64,000 bases of DNA from the NCBI GenBank assembly GCA_041691315.1, contig JBEPUW010000014.1, forward strand, positions 1-64,000, read 5' to 3'. The position numbers and the translations under genes were made by a program. Below are positions 53,151 to 61,275 of this stretch, piece after piece. The stretch's first letter is position 1. Every line of letters starts with the position of its first letter. The notes below the pieces were generated by a model, which saw nothing but the letters and a program-made list of their open reading frames with translations, searched no databases and was not told the DNA's origin. Origin of the DNA: Poindextera sp041691315. GTDB lineage: Bacteria; Pseudomonadota; Alphaproteobacteria; Caulobacterales; Caulobacteraceae.

Positions 53151-53326
53151 CCGCTCATCCCCGCGGAAGCCGGGACCCAGGTTTTTTACCGCCAAGGACG
53201 CCAAGTTCGCCAATAGAGGCGCGCTCCTTGGCGTCCTTGGCGAACTTGGCTGTTCATCTTGGGGTCAGGCCAAGGCCTGCGGCCTCAAACAAAAAGCCGG
53301 GTCCCCGCTTCCGCGGGGATGAGCGG
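53151..53326. repeat. 176-bp nested inverted repeat in an intergenic region
   Basis: The outer arms (53151-53178 and 53299-53326) match at 27 of 28 bases; they carry CTCATCCCCGCGGAAGC and its complement. Inside lie a second inverted pair (53191-53213 and 53227-53250, built from CGTCCTTGGC / TTGGCGAAC blocks) and a CAGGCC-AA-GGCCTG palindrome (53266-53279). Such GC-rich palindromic units recur in alphaproteobacterial genomes. It fills most of the 53059-53331 gap, which has no gene. Confidence 0.85.
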
Positions 53327-53331
53327 GGGAA

Positions 53332-53406
53332 CTAGCCCGACAACCGCACCACCGCGCGCAGGCCGCCAAGCGGGCTGCGGTCCAGGGTGACGCTGCCGCC
53401 GAGGGC
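53332..53406 (-). pseudogene. Relic of the 3' end of a histidine kinase
   Basis: On the minus strand 24 codons read ALGGSVTLDRSPLGGLRAVV, then RLSG and TAG, nearly the same as the C-terminus of the intact kinase at 57228 (ALGGDVTLDRSPLGGLRAVVRLPG). About 60 of 69 bases agree. Upstream the likeness stops at 53406, and 14 bases further lies the stop of the autotransporter barrel. It is thus a truncated duplicate or the tail of a lost paralogue, in direct orientation to the intact copy. Confidence 0.75.
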
Positions 53407-53419
53407 GGGCGAGGTTCAC

Positions 53420-54301
53420 TCACCAGCGGATGCGGAACCCCGCCAGCGCTCTGACGGCGTCCTGGGTCGCTCCATTGCGCACTGTGGCGCTGACGAAGCC
53501 CTCTGCCCGGTCGCCTTTGGAGACGACCAAATCGCCGCCCAACTCGCCGGACAAGCCGCCGATGTGGTCGACGAGTGGCGCGGTGGGACCAAAATCGCTC
53601 AGGATCACCGTATTGTCGGCGCTGAACTCGTCCCAAGCCCTCGCTGTGATCGCCCCTGTGATCGAATAGGCGCCGCGGCGAAGCTGGCCGCTCGTCCGCA
53701 CACCCAGGTTGGCCCAGCCGCTGTCGGCGGGCGCGAACCGCGCCGTACTGGCGCCCAGCCGCAGGTCGCCCATCGACGTCGTCTCGACGGCGGCCGAGGC
53801 CAGGGGCTCGACAGCCAGCCACGAATTGATCGCATATCGATAGCCGGCGTCCAGCTCGACGCCCGTCGAGGCCAGGTTGGTGGTCGGTTGCGCCTGCGCG
53901 AGCCAGCGGGCCGCGTATCGGGCCTTGAGGAAGTCCGACCTGACGCTCGCCTCGACACGCAGGCCGGCGATTCGGTAGGAGGCATAGAGCCCCACCGCCG
54001 CGCCGCTGTAGGCGAATGCGTCCGAGCCGGTGGCGAAGGACTGTTGGGAGTCGATGTAGCCCGAGGCGACGCCGAGTGCAAAAGCCGAACGCGCGCCTTG
54101 CAGTCGCACCAGGTCCACGCCGCCGACCAGCGTGGCGGTGGCCTGGGTGTAGCTGGTATTGAAGCCCGCGCTGCTGGCGTTCGTCCCGACCTGCATCGCC
54201 AGCGGCGCGGCGTCCTGGCCATAGCTGGCGCCCAGGGCCGAAAACAGCGGATGGGCCGACCTCGCGTCGTTGACCGAACCATTGGCCGCCTTCATCCACA
54301 T
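53420..54301 (-). CDS. Autotransporter beta-barrel domain (3' part of a frameshifted gene)
   Basis: This frame encodes 293 residues from Met 54301 of an outer-membrane barrel with alternating aromatic/hydrophobic strands (GFNTSYTQATATLVGGVDLV, FAYSGAAVGLYASYRIAG, LDAGYRYAINSWLAVEPLA). The C-terminus is GFRIRW, ending in an aromatic residue as BamA substrates do. The frame is open further upstream to about 54465, with AAQLIWQTASLSPDSLDAAG preceding Met. The passenger frame (54388-57111) ends in this stretch, so the two are probably one gene of about 1230 codons, broken by a one- or two-base shift between 54390 and 54465. Confidence 0.78.
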   Translation of the reverse strand: MWMKAANGSVNDARSAHPLFSALGASYGQDAAPLAMQVGTNASSAGFNTSYTQATATLVGGVDLVRLQGARSAFALGVASGYIDSQQSFATGSDAFAYSGAAVGLYASYRIAGLRVEASVRSDFLKARYAARWLAQAQPTTNLASTGVELDAGYRYAINSWLAVEPLASAAVETTSMGDLRLGASTARFAPADSGWANLGVRTSGQLRRGAYSITGAITARAWDEFSADNTVILSDFGPTAPLVDHIGGLSGELGGDLVVSKGDRAEGFVSATVRNGATQDAVRALAGFRIRW

Positions 54302-54387
54302 CCTGGGGTGGTCGAAATCGCCTTCCAGGCTCGCCTGGCCGCCCGCCGCATCCAGGCTGTCGGGCGAGAGCGACGCCGTCTGCCAGA

Positions 54388-57111
54388 TCAGCTGTGCGGC
54401 GTGGTGGCCTTGGGCAGCTTGTGGCCGCTCGATCCGGCCGAGCCGATCAGCACTTCATTCCCCTGACTATCGGCCAGGGTATAGAGGAACAGCCCCGCGT
54501 CGATGCCGTTGTGCAAGGCGTCATAGTGGGCGGTGGCCGGGTTGATCGCAAAGGTCGTCGCGGCGCTGGAGCCGGTGACCAGCACGATGCCGCCGCTGTT
54601 GAGGGCGCCGGAGGCCGGGTTGGTGTTGTGGATGCTGATCAGGGTGACGCCGGAGCTGCCGCCGGCCAGGTGCAGCTGGTCGGCGGTCGAGCCCGCCCCG
54701 CCAAGGAAGGCGTCCAGGTAGAGCACGCTGTGGCCGCTTACGCCGACGAACGGCGCGGCGATGGTCAGGCTGTCGCCGACCACGCCGTTGACCATGCTGA
54801 TCGTACCGGTCGCGGTCGATGAGCCATTGGTGAAGGCGCCCAGGCCGTTGAACACCGACGCCGTCGCCGTCGGCGAGGGGGTGGTCAGGCCGACCTGGAT
54901 GAGGCCGATATTGTTGATCGCGCCGGCCCGGGCTCCGCCGCCGCTGAAATCGCTCTCGCCGTCGACATTCCAGGTTCCGGCGTTGTTGAGCGTGGTCGTT
55001 CCATTCTGGATGAGCAGTTGGCCGTCGATGACCCCGGTAGCGGCGTTGTTGAGGGTCGCCACGGTGCTCGGCAGGCTGAACACCGACCCTGACAGCAGAT
55101 AGACAGCCGTTCCCTGATGCCCGGCCACGCTCGTGGCCAGTGTCCCGGCGTTGTTGAGCAGGAACTGGCCCGTCGTCACCTCGACGTCCGCACTGAGCCC
55201 CCCCGAAACGATCCGGCTGCCGGCCGCCGTATCCAACTTGAAGCCGCTCGCCCCCGCGCCGAGTCCGAATAGGCCCCATCCCGCCGACGACTGCGCCGTC
55301 GCATTGGGCCCCACGCTCACATGCACAAGGCCGCCGCCGCTGGCGTCGATCGCCACCGGCCCTGCCGTGGTCACATTGCTGTTCACATTGATGGTGACGG
55401 CCCCGGTGCGAGACGCCATCCCGTAGATGCCGCCGGTCGCCGCGGCGTTGCTGTTGATGGTGATCGCGCCATTGTCCGAGGTCGCATAGATGGCGCCGTT
55501 TGGCCCGCCGCCGCTGACTGTCGTGCCGGCCGCGGTGGTGATCGTCGTGGCGCCTTCCAGCGCCGTGGTGTGAATGCCGGCCCCGCCGAGCGAGGACACG
55601 TTGGCGCCGGTGACGACAGTGACCGAGCCGGCCTGAAAGGGACCCGCCAGCGCTGCATTGACATAGAGGCCGTCGCCGCTGGCCCCGGTGGCGCTGACGG
55701 TCCCGCCGGCGGTGGTGGTGATGCTGAGATTGCCGCCGTCGCCGGTCAGCCCGATCCCGTCGCCCCCAGCCGCCGTTACGGCGGAGCCGTTGTTCACCAG
55801 CGTCGGGCCCGATCGGTTGAAGGCGTAGATCCCGTTCGCGCCGGCTTGGATGAAGGTTCCGGCGGCCGTGGTGATGGAGATCAGGCCATTGCCCTGGTCT
55901 GTGGCTTCGACGCCATTTTGCGCGGCGTAGATCGCACCGGCGGTCATGTTGATCGCGATGTTGTATGGGCCTTGGCCGATCTCGGCCCGGACGCCATCGC
56001 CTCCGACGGGCGTGGCGGCCGCTCCGATCGCGCCCGCCGAATTGACCGTCACGCCGCCCGACGCGAAGAGATCAATCCCAACCCCGGTGGCCAGTATCCG
56101 GCTGCCGACGCCGGTGTCGATCTCCGCGGTTCCGAAACCGGGGGCTTGGGCGTAGAGGCCGGCTCCTCCGGACGGGATCGTCACGTTGGGCGCCAGGACA
56201 ATCTTGCCGCTTCCCCCGGTCGCGCTGATCGCGGAATTGGCCGGGTTCCCGGCAAAGGTGAGGTTGCCGCCGACATTGACGGTGACCGGGCCGCCGCAAC
56301 AGGCGTTGGCCCAGATCGCGCCCGATGTGGTCGCGTTGCTGGTGATGGTGATCGCGCCGCTCGTCGCCTGCGCAAAGATCGCGACATTAGAGGCGCCGCC
56401 GCCGCTGACGGTAGTTCCGGCGGCCGTGCTGATGGTGGTGGCGCCTGCGGCAGCCCCGGTCGAAATGGCGTTCCAGTCGGCCGACGTTACGTTGCCTCCA
56501 GCCACGACGCTGATCGCGCCAGCGCCCGAGGTGGTGAGGTCCATCCCGTCGCCGGTGGCGCTGACATTCACACCGGCGCCGGTGGTGAGGCTGATGTCGC
56601 CGCCATGGCTGTAGAGCCCGATCGCAGCCCCGCCCACCGAGTTCACAATGGACGACGAGGCCACGGGCGGCGGGGGAGGCGGTGGGGGCGGATTTTTTTT
56701 CTTCTTGGTAGGCGTCGGCGTTGGCGTCGGCGTCGTAACCGCCGCCCCGGGCGCGCTCAGGCTGATCGATGTGGCGCCGGTCGCGATCAGCTGGACGCCG
56801 CCGGTGGTGACGGTTTCGGCCTGCAGGACTGCCGACTGGTCGGTGGACAAGGTCGCGCCGATGGCGGCGTCGGAGCCTGTGCAGGTCTCGGTCGCGCCGG
56901 TGAAGGTTCCTGGCGAGCAGGCGGCCAGCGCCTGCGACGGCGCCATCGCCGCGCCGAACAACAGGGCCAGTGCGCCGGTCGAGGCGAGCAGGGTCCCCAG
57001 CCTGGTCCGGGCGGATCCGCCCTCGTGCGTGGGATCGGGACCGATCATCACTGACGCCGGCCGGGCGACAGACGACCACGCGCGCAAACTCACGCTGTTA
57101 ACAAAAATCAT
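54388..57111 (-). CDS. Autotransporter passenger domain (5' part of a frameshifted gene)
   Basis: The 907-residue frame has a long signal peptide (Met23 to about Ala63: LGTLLASTGALALLFGAAMAPSQALA), a TPTPTP-KKKK-N-P9 tract (about residues 128-149), then a repetitive beta-helix passenger with recurrent TTISTAAGTTVSGGG, NNAGTL and ITINSNA motifs. Near the end GTINNIG-like and SATGTISMVNGVVGD strands resemble the stem before the barrel. It ends at a TGA just where the barrel frame takes over. The homopolymer T8 (56693-56700) and the C9 tract lie in frame. A Met23 start is more likely than Met1. It is probably a surface adhesin-like protein. Confidence 0.78.
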   Translation of the reverse strand: MIFVNSVSLRAWSSVARPASVMIGPDPTHEGGSARTRLGTLLASTGALALLFGAAMAPSQALAACSPGTFTGATETCTGSDAAIGATLSTDQSAVLQAETVTTGGVQLIATGATSISLSAPGAAVTTPTPTPTPTKKKKNPPPPPPPPPVASSSIVNSVGGAAIGLYSHGGDISLTTGAGVNVSATGDGMDLTTSGAGAISVVAGGNVTSADWNAISTGAAAGATTISTAAGTTVSGGGASNVAIFAQATSGAITITSNATTSGAIWANACCGGPVTVNVGGNLTFAGNPANSAISATGGSGKIVLAPNVTIPSGGAGLYAQAPGFGTAEIDTGVGSRILATGVGIDLFASGGVTVNSAGAIGAAATPVGGDGVRAEIGQGPYNIAINMTAGAIYAAQNGVEATDQGNGLISITTAAGTFIQAGANGIYAFNRSGPTLVNNGSAVTAAGGDGIGLTGDGGNLSITTTAGGTVSATGASGDGLYVNAALAGPFQAGSVTVVTGANVSSLGGAGIHTTALEGATTITTAAGTTVSGGGPNGAIYATSDNGAITINSNAAATGGIYGMASRTGAVTINVNSNVTTAGPVAIDASGGGLVHVSVGPNATAQSSAGWGLFGLGAGASGFKLDTAAGSRIVSGGLSADVEVTTGQFLLNNAGTLATSVAGHQGTAVYLLSGSVFSLPSTVATLNNAATGVIDGQLLIQNGTTTLNNAGTWNVDGESDFSGGGARAGAINNIGLIQVGLTTPSPTATASVFNGLGAFTNGSSTATGTISMVNGVVGDSLTIAAPFVGVSGHSVLYLDAFLGGAGSTADQLHLAGGSSGVTLISIHNTNPASGALNSGGIVLVTGSSAATTFAINPATAHYDALHNGIDAGLFLYTLADSQGNEVLIGSAGSSGHKLPKATTPHS

Positions 57112-57206
57112 CGACAGCCCCCGCAGCCGACGCCCACAAAGCGCAAGCGACCCCTGGTTGACCGGCTTAGCTGCGCCACGGTCCAGTGTAAATGCTAGTA
57201 TCGCGG

Positions 57207-57211
57207 GAATC
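57207..57211. promoter_or_regulatory. GANTC site upstream of the autotransporter gene
   Basis: GAATC/GATTC lies in the 116-base gap between the histidine kinase and the autotransporter start, within an AT-richer stretch (CTAGCATTTACACTGG on the minus strand). It is 96 bases before the first ATG. A role for CcrM methylation is only a possibility. Confidence 0.25.
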
Positions 57212-57227
57212 GCAGCGTCGGTACGGT

Positions 57228-58571
57228 TTATCCTGGCAGCCGCACCACGGCGCGTAAGCCGCCCAGCGGGCTGCGGTCCAGGGTGACGTCGCCGCCGAGA
57301 GCGCGGGCCAGGTCGCGGGCGATGGCCAGGCCCAGGCCGACGCCCTTTTCGTTCTGGTTGCGGGCGTCGTCCAGGCGGCTGAACGGCTTGAAGGCGTCCT
57401 CGTAGCGGTCGGCGGGAATGCCCGGCCCGTCGTCGTCGACCAGGATCTCGACGCCGCCCGCGGGCCGCGCCGTGGCGGAGACCTCGACGTGCTCGCCATA
57501 GACGGCGGCGTTCATCACCAGGTTGGAGAGCGCGCGCTTGAAGGCGTTGGGGCGGATGTTGGCGGCCAGTTCGCCGTCGGCCTCAACCTGGACCTGCGCG
57601 CCGGCCCGGGTCGCGCCCTCGCTCACCTCCTGGATCAACCCGCGCAGGCCGACCCGCTCGAGCGCCTCGCCATCCTCGCCGCGGGCGAAGGCGAGGTACT
57701 CGTCGATCATGTGCTCCATCTCGGCCAGGTCGCGCTTGATCGCCTTAACCTGCGGCGTCGGCTCGGCCAGCGCCGCCTCCAGCTTGAGGCGGGTCAACGG
57801 GGTGCGCAGGTCATGGCTGACCGAGGCCAGCAGCAGGGTGCGCTGGTCGACATAGCGCTGGATGCGCTCCTTCATGGCGATGAAGGCGTGAGCGGCCTTG
57901 CGCACCTCGCGCGCGCCGTGCGGCTTGAACGCCGGTACGTCGCCGCCGCGCCCGAAGGCGTCGGCCGCGTCGGCCAAACGCTCGATGGCGCGCACCTGGT
58001 TGCGGATGAACAGCAGCGAGACGGCGGTCAGCAGCACCGTCGCCATGGCCATCCAGATGATGAAGATGTGACCTTGGGTGGCGAAGGCGCGGTCGCGCGG
58101 CGCGATGATGCGCAGCACGCCCTGTTTCAGCTGCACGCGGATGTCGACGTAGGCCGGGTAGCGGGTGGTGTCGAACCAGAACGGCTGGTCGATCTGGTTC
58201 TCCAGAGCCCGCTTGATCGACCAGTCGACCGGGCCGAACAGCGAGGCGCGCTTGGAGTGCGGCAGGCCGCGCCCCTCCTGCAGGGCGACCGAGAGCCCCA
58301 GCGAATGCTCGGCGCGATCCTCCAGTCGGGTCAGGGTCGCGGGCGTCGGGTCGGCCTCGTAGGCGTCGACCAGCCAGGAGACATCGCCGGCCAGGTCTTC
58401 CGACAGCCGGCTGGTCACCGTCTGCCAGTGGGCGTCGAAAAAGGCCCAGGTGACGGCGATCTGCATGATCGCCACCGGCAGCACGATAATCAGCAGCGAG
58501 CGGCCGAACAGCGAGGTCGGCATCCAGCGCTTGAGCAGGCGTGGCCAGAAGAGCTGCGACAGCCGCGCCAT
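57228..58571 (-). CDS. Sensor histidine kinase (EnvZ type)
   Basis: The 447-residue product has two membrane helices (about residues 25-45 and 168-188) around a periplasmic sensor domain, a HAMP linker, the phosphoacceptor His253 in ASVSHDLRTPLTRLKLE, N box NLVMNA, G1 box DDDGPGIP and G2 box GVGLGLAIA. Its ATG overlaps the stop of the response-regulator gene (TGATG). Together they form a two-component system, signal unknown. The last 24 codons are matched by the relic at 53332-53406. Confidence 0.94.
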   Translation of the reverse strand: MARLSQLFWPRLLKRWMPTSLFGRSLLIIVLPVAIMQIAVTWAFFDAHWQTVTSRLSEDLAGDVSWLVDAYEADPTPATLTRLEDRAEHSLGLSVALQEGRGLPHSKRASLFGPVDWSIKRALENQIDQPFWFDTTRYPAYVDIRVQLKQGVLRIIAPRDRAFATQGHIFIIWMAMATVLLTAVSLLFIRNQVRAIERLADAADAFGRGGDVPAFKPHGAREVRKAAHAFIAMKERIQRYVDQRTLLLASVSHDLRTPLTRLKLEAALAEPTPQVKAIKRDLAEMEHMIDEYLAFARGEDGEALERVGLRGLIQEVSEGATRAGAQVQVEADGELAANIRPNAFKRALSNLVMNAAVYGEHVEVSATARPAGGVEILVDDDGPGIPADRYEDAFKPFSRLDDARNQNEKGVGLGLAIARDLARALGGDVTLDRSPLGGLRAVVRLPG

Positions 58572-59278
58572 CAGTCCGGCGCCAGCATGTAGCCGATGCC
58601 GCGCACGGTCTGCAGATAGCGCGGCGCCTTCGGATCGGCCTCGATCTTGCGCCTGAGCCGCGTGACCTGGACGTCGACCGCCCGGCCGCTCGGGTCGGCG
58701 GTTTCGCGCGCCAGCTCGATCCGGTCGACCGGCGCATGCGCATTGGCGGCCAGACGGCGCAGCAGCCGGGTCTCGGCCTCGGTCAGGCGCACCAGTTCCT
58801 GGTCGCGGGAAAGCTCGCCACGGCCGGGATCGAAGCTGCAGCGGCCGAGCGCCAGCCGCGCCGAGCCTTGCGGCTGCGCCACGGCCCGCCGCAGGATGGC
58901 CTCGATGCGCAGCAAGAGCTCCTCGGGCTCGAACGGCTTGGGCAGGTAGTCGTCGGCGCCCAGGCGCAGGCCCTCGATGCGGTCCGAGGCGCTGTCGCGG
59001 GCGGTGAGCATCAGCACCGGGGCGGCCTTGGACGGCCCGGACTTGCGCAGCCATTCAGTGAGCGCGAAGCCGTCTTCGCCGGGCATCATCACGTCGAAGA
59101 CCAGGAGGTCGAAGTCGAACATCGCCAGCATGCGCCGGGCCGCCGCGGCGTCGGCCGCCACCGAGACGCGAAAGCCGGCGCGGGTCAGATATTGCTTCAA
59201 GAGCGCGCGGATGCGGTCGTCGTCGTCGACCACCAGCAGGTGGCGGTCGCGCGCGGTCGAGGGGGGCTGGCCGTTCAC
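58571..59278 (-). CDS. OmpR-type response regulator
   Basis: The 235-residue product has a receiver domain (acidic LLVVDDDDRI, phosphoacceptor Asp62 in LLVFDVMMPGEDG, Thr in LMLTARDS, Lys in YLPKPFEPEEL) and a winged-helix Trans_reg_C domain (about residues 135-232, with VDVQVTRLRRKIEADPKAPRYL). It is followed by its kinase on the same strand and is divergent from ilvE with 47 bases between. It is a DNA-binding regulator, perhaps of genes nearby. Confidence 0.95.
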   Translation of the reverse strand: MNGQPPSTARDRHLLVVDDDDRIRALLKQYLTRAGFRVSVAADAAAARRMLAMFDFDLLVFDVMMPGEDGFALTEWLRKSGPSKAAPVLMLTARDSASDRIEGLRLGADDYLPKPFEPEELLLRIEAILRRAVAQPQGSARLALGRCSFDPGRGELSRDQELVRLTEAETRLLRRLAANAHAPVDRIELARETADPSGRAVDVQVTRLRRKIEADPKAPRYLQTVRGIGYMLAPD

Positions 59279-59325
59279 AATCCCGCTCTTATGCTATAGC
59301 GCCGCAAGTCGAAGGAGCCCCAACA

Positions 59326-60213
59326 ATGACCACTCAGCCTTTCCACGACCGCGACGGCTGGATCTGGCTGGACGGCAAGTTCGTGCCCTGGCGCGAGGCC
59401 ACGGTGCACGTGCTGACCCACGCCATGCACTACGCCTCGGCGGTGTTCGAGGGCGCCCGCATGTACGGCGGCGAAATCTTCGAGCTGACCGAGCATACGA
59501 AACGTCTACACCGTTCGGCGGAAATCCTCGACTTCACGATCCCTTACAGCGTGGCCGAGATCGATGATGCCTGCAAGGAGACCTGCAGCCGCAACGGCTT
59601 CCAGGACTGTTACCTGCGGCCGATCGCCTGGCGCGGCTCGGAGATGATCGGGGTTTCGGCGCAGAATACCCAGATCCACATGTCGATCGCCGCCTGGGAG
59701 TGGCCCAGCTACTTCAATCCGGAAGAAAGAAAGCGTGGCATCCGCCTGACCCACGCCAAGTACAAGCGTCCGTCCCCGGAAACCTCGCCGACAGCGTCGA
59801 AGGCGGCCGGTCTCTACATGATCTGCACCTTGTCCAAGCACGCCGCCGAGCGCGAGGGCTATGCCGACGCCCTGATGCTTGACTGGCGCGGCTACGTCGC
59901 CGAGGCGACCGGCGCCAACATCTTCCTGGTCCGCGACGGGGTCATCCATACCCCGACGCCGGACTGCTTCCTCGACGGCATCACCCGCCAGAGCGTCATC
60001 AAAATCGCCAGGCAGCGCGGCTTCGAGGTGGTCGAGCGGCACATCCCGGCCGAGGAGCTTTCCACCTTCTCCGAGGTCTTCATCTGCGGCACCGCCGCCG
60101 AGGTGACCCCGGTCGCCGAAATCGCCGAGCACCGCTACACGCCCGGCAATATTTCGCTGTCGCTGATGGACGACTATGCCAAGCTGGTGCGGCGTGAGCT
60201 GGTAATGGCCTAA
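59326..60213 (+). CDS. ilvE: Branched-chain amino-acid aminotransferase
   Basis: The 295-residue product is a class IV PLP aminotransferase: HAMHYASAVFEGARMYGG at about residues 31-48, the Schiff-base Lys in SPTASKAAGLYM (near 162), then DALMLDWRGYVAEATGANIFLV and DGITRQSVI. It transfers amino groups for Val, Leu and Ile. AAGGAG precedes the ATG. The IS1595 element begins 18 bases after its stop, so its 3' transcript signals may have been separated from it. Confidence 0.95.
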   Translation: MTTQPFHDRDGWIWLDGKFVPWREATVHVLTHAMHYASAVFEGARMYGGEIFELTEHTKRLHRSAEILDFTIPYSVAEIDDACKETCSRNGFQDCYLRPIAWRGSEMIGVSAQNTQIHMSIAAWEWPSYFNPEERKRGIRLTHAKYKRPSPETSPTASKAAGLYMICTLSKHAAEREGYADALMLDWRGYVAEATGANIFLVRDGVIHTPTPDCFLDGITRQSVIKIARQRGFEVVERHIPAEELSTFSEVFICGTAAEVTPVAEIAEHRYTPGNISLSLMDDYAKLVRRELVMA

Positions 60214-60223
60214 GCGACCTCTC

Positions 60224-60231
60224 CCAGAGGG
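60224..60231. repeat. Left target-site duplication CCAGAGGG
   Basis: CCAGAGGG directly precedes the left end of the IS1595 element, and the same 8 bases follow the right end at 63141-63148. IS1595-family elements make 8-bp duplications. Since both flanks also belong to a palindromic repeat, part of the match could come from that repeat. Confidence 0.6.
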
Positions 60232-60256
60232 GGCAATTATGCACTTGAGGTACCAA
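60232..60256. repeat. Left terminal inverted repeat of the IS1595 element
   Basis: The 25 bases carry TTATGCACTTGA and GTACCAA. They match 22 of 25 positions of the complement of 63115-63139. The mismatches are at positions 3, 5 and 18 of the repeat. Confidence 0.85.
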
Positions 60257-60337
60257 ATCACCAGCGATAACTAGGCGCGGCGTGACAGGCCGGTGATTTC
60301 AAATGCGTAGGAGCCGTCTCTTTGAAAGGGGGAGACG

Positions 60338-60526
60338 TTGTTTTCCCCCAACGATCTTGCAGAGGCGATTTTCGAAGCCCTTCGCGACCAAAGCGACCGC
60401 ACGCTCGATCTGAGCGGCGATCTGACAGAGGTCATGGTTTTCGCTCCCATTGACCTCTGCGCCCTCGCCCTGGCGGTCCACCAGCGCGGAATGTCTTGCG
60501 AGACATCCGATGCTCTTCGGGCTTAG
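60338..60526 (+). CDS. Small cargo protein, unknown function
   Basis: A TTG after GGGGGAGACG opens a 62-residue frame with an amphipathic character (LAEAIFEALRDQSDRTLDLSG, then VMVFAPIDLCALALAVHQRG). It looks like a real protein, but it overlaps the 3' end of the minus-strand gene 60432-61142 by 95 bases, and the start is weak. I recognise no family. Confidence 0.4.
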   Translation: MFSPNDLAEAIFEALRDQSDRTLDLSGDLTEVMVFAPIDLCALALAVHQRGMSCETSDALRA

Positions 60527-61142
60527 GAGACCGAACCTTCGGCGGCGACAGCTTGGCTATTCCTTCGGGGCCAAGGGCTGTCACCTGGGCTGACACCTCC
60601 CGCAATAGTTCGGCCTCCCTCGCCTCTGCTGCGGCAATAGCCAGCCCGACCACGTGCTCATACTTCGGAAGGGATTCCAGCGCCGGCATTGAGAACGTCA
60701 CTTTGTATTCGCCGATGCCGAATCCTTGCTCGATCAGGGAAATGAGGATGAACGACTGGCGCTGCGGGCCGAAACGGTGCGCCGCATAGCTATCGCGCAT
60801 CCCTCGGATGTAGCGGAAGTTCCGCTCGTCGTCGGCGTCTGCCCCGAACACCGCCTCACTCGATAGCGAAGCCTGTCCGGGAGTATCGAAGCAGGCGACA
60901 AACTGGACCACGGCGTCGCGGAAGAGCGCCTCGTGGACCTCAGTCGGGAGGCTGATCCCATCCCATCCCTTCTGGATGAAACCGAGCGCCCAGAGGCTTG
61001 CTCGCAAATCGGAGAGGATCAGGCGATACTCTCCGAGCTCGATGGCCTCGGGCGTCGTAAGCTCACCGCCTGGCGGTACATCAGACGGCGTGTCGCCGTC
61101 AGCTAGCCGGTGAACCATTTTAGCCATTATGGTTTCTTCCAT
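60432..61142 (-). CDS. Cargo protein of the IS1595 element, possible HEPN-like
   Basis: The 236-residue frame (start 61142, or Met6/Met9) is helical, with SDLRASLWALGFIQKGWDGI, FRDAVVQFVACFDTPGQA and NFRYIRGMRDSYAAHRFGP. Arg116-x5-His122 in MRDSYAAHRF resembles the R-x4-6-H motif of HEPN RNases, which is preceded as here by long helices. A C-terminal region (from about residue 200) is basic and Gly/Arg-rich and may not be functional. I do not recognise a family. It is divergent from the small gene at 61141. A role in defence or in element maintenance is only a hypothesis. Confidence 0.65.
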   Translation of the reverse strand: MEETIMAKMVHRLADGDTPSDVPPGGELTTPEAIELGEYRLILSDLRASLWALGFIQKGWDGISLPTEVHEALFRDAVVQFVACFDTPGQASLSSEAVFGADADDERNFRYIRGMRDSYAAHRFGPQRQSFILISLIEQGFGIGEYKVTFSMPALESLPKYEHVVGLAIAAAEAREAELLREVSAQVTALGPEGIAKLSPPKVRSPKPEEHRMSRKTFRAGGPPGRGRRGQWERKP

Positions 61143-61275
61143 GATCGAACCCGACGAGCAGCTCAGCGACGAAGAGGCGGCGCGGCGCCGCGACGAGGTG
61201 GTGAAGCGGATGCTGGCGACACCGCCGCAGCCCCGGCCGCAGCCGAAGAAGAAAACTCAAACTGGGGCTGCCTAA
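61141..61275 (+). CDS. Very small cargo protein (44 residues), unknown function
   Basis: The ATG at 61141 opens a 44-residue frame starting MIEPDEQLSDEEAARRRDEV, followed by a KRMLATPPQPRPQPKKKTQ tail. The acidic DEEAARRRDE head and the basic proline tail resemble small hypotheticals seen elsewhere in mobile DNA of alphaproteobacteria. Its start overlaps that of the divergent 236-residue gene by 2 bases, and its end overlaps the convergent 75-residue gene by 4 bases. Confidence 0.6.
   Translation: MIEPDEQLSDEEAARRRDEVVKRMLATPPQPRPQPKKKTQTGAA

Noticed and set aside
53191..53250. Inner repeats as a CRISPR-like array
   Set aside because: There are only two inverted, overlapping units and no spacers of regular length.
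54388..54470. Programmed -1 frameshifting to join passenger and barrel
   Set aside because: No slippery heptamer in the right frame was seen in the overlap window; mutation or read error is simpler.
55321..57054. 577-codon plus-strand frame over the autotransporter passenger
   Set aside because: Repetitive Gly/Arg-rich shadow without domain likeness; the opposite frame gives a signal peptide and beta-helix repeats.
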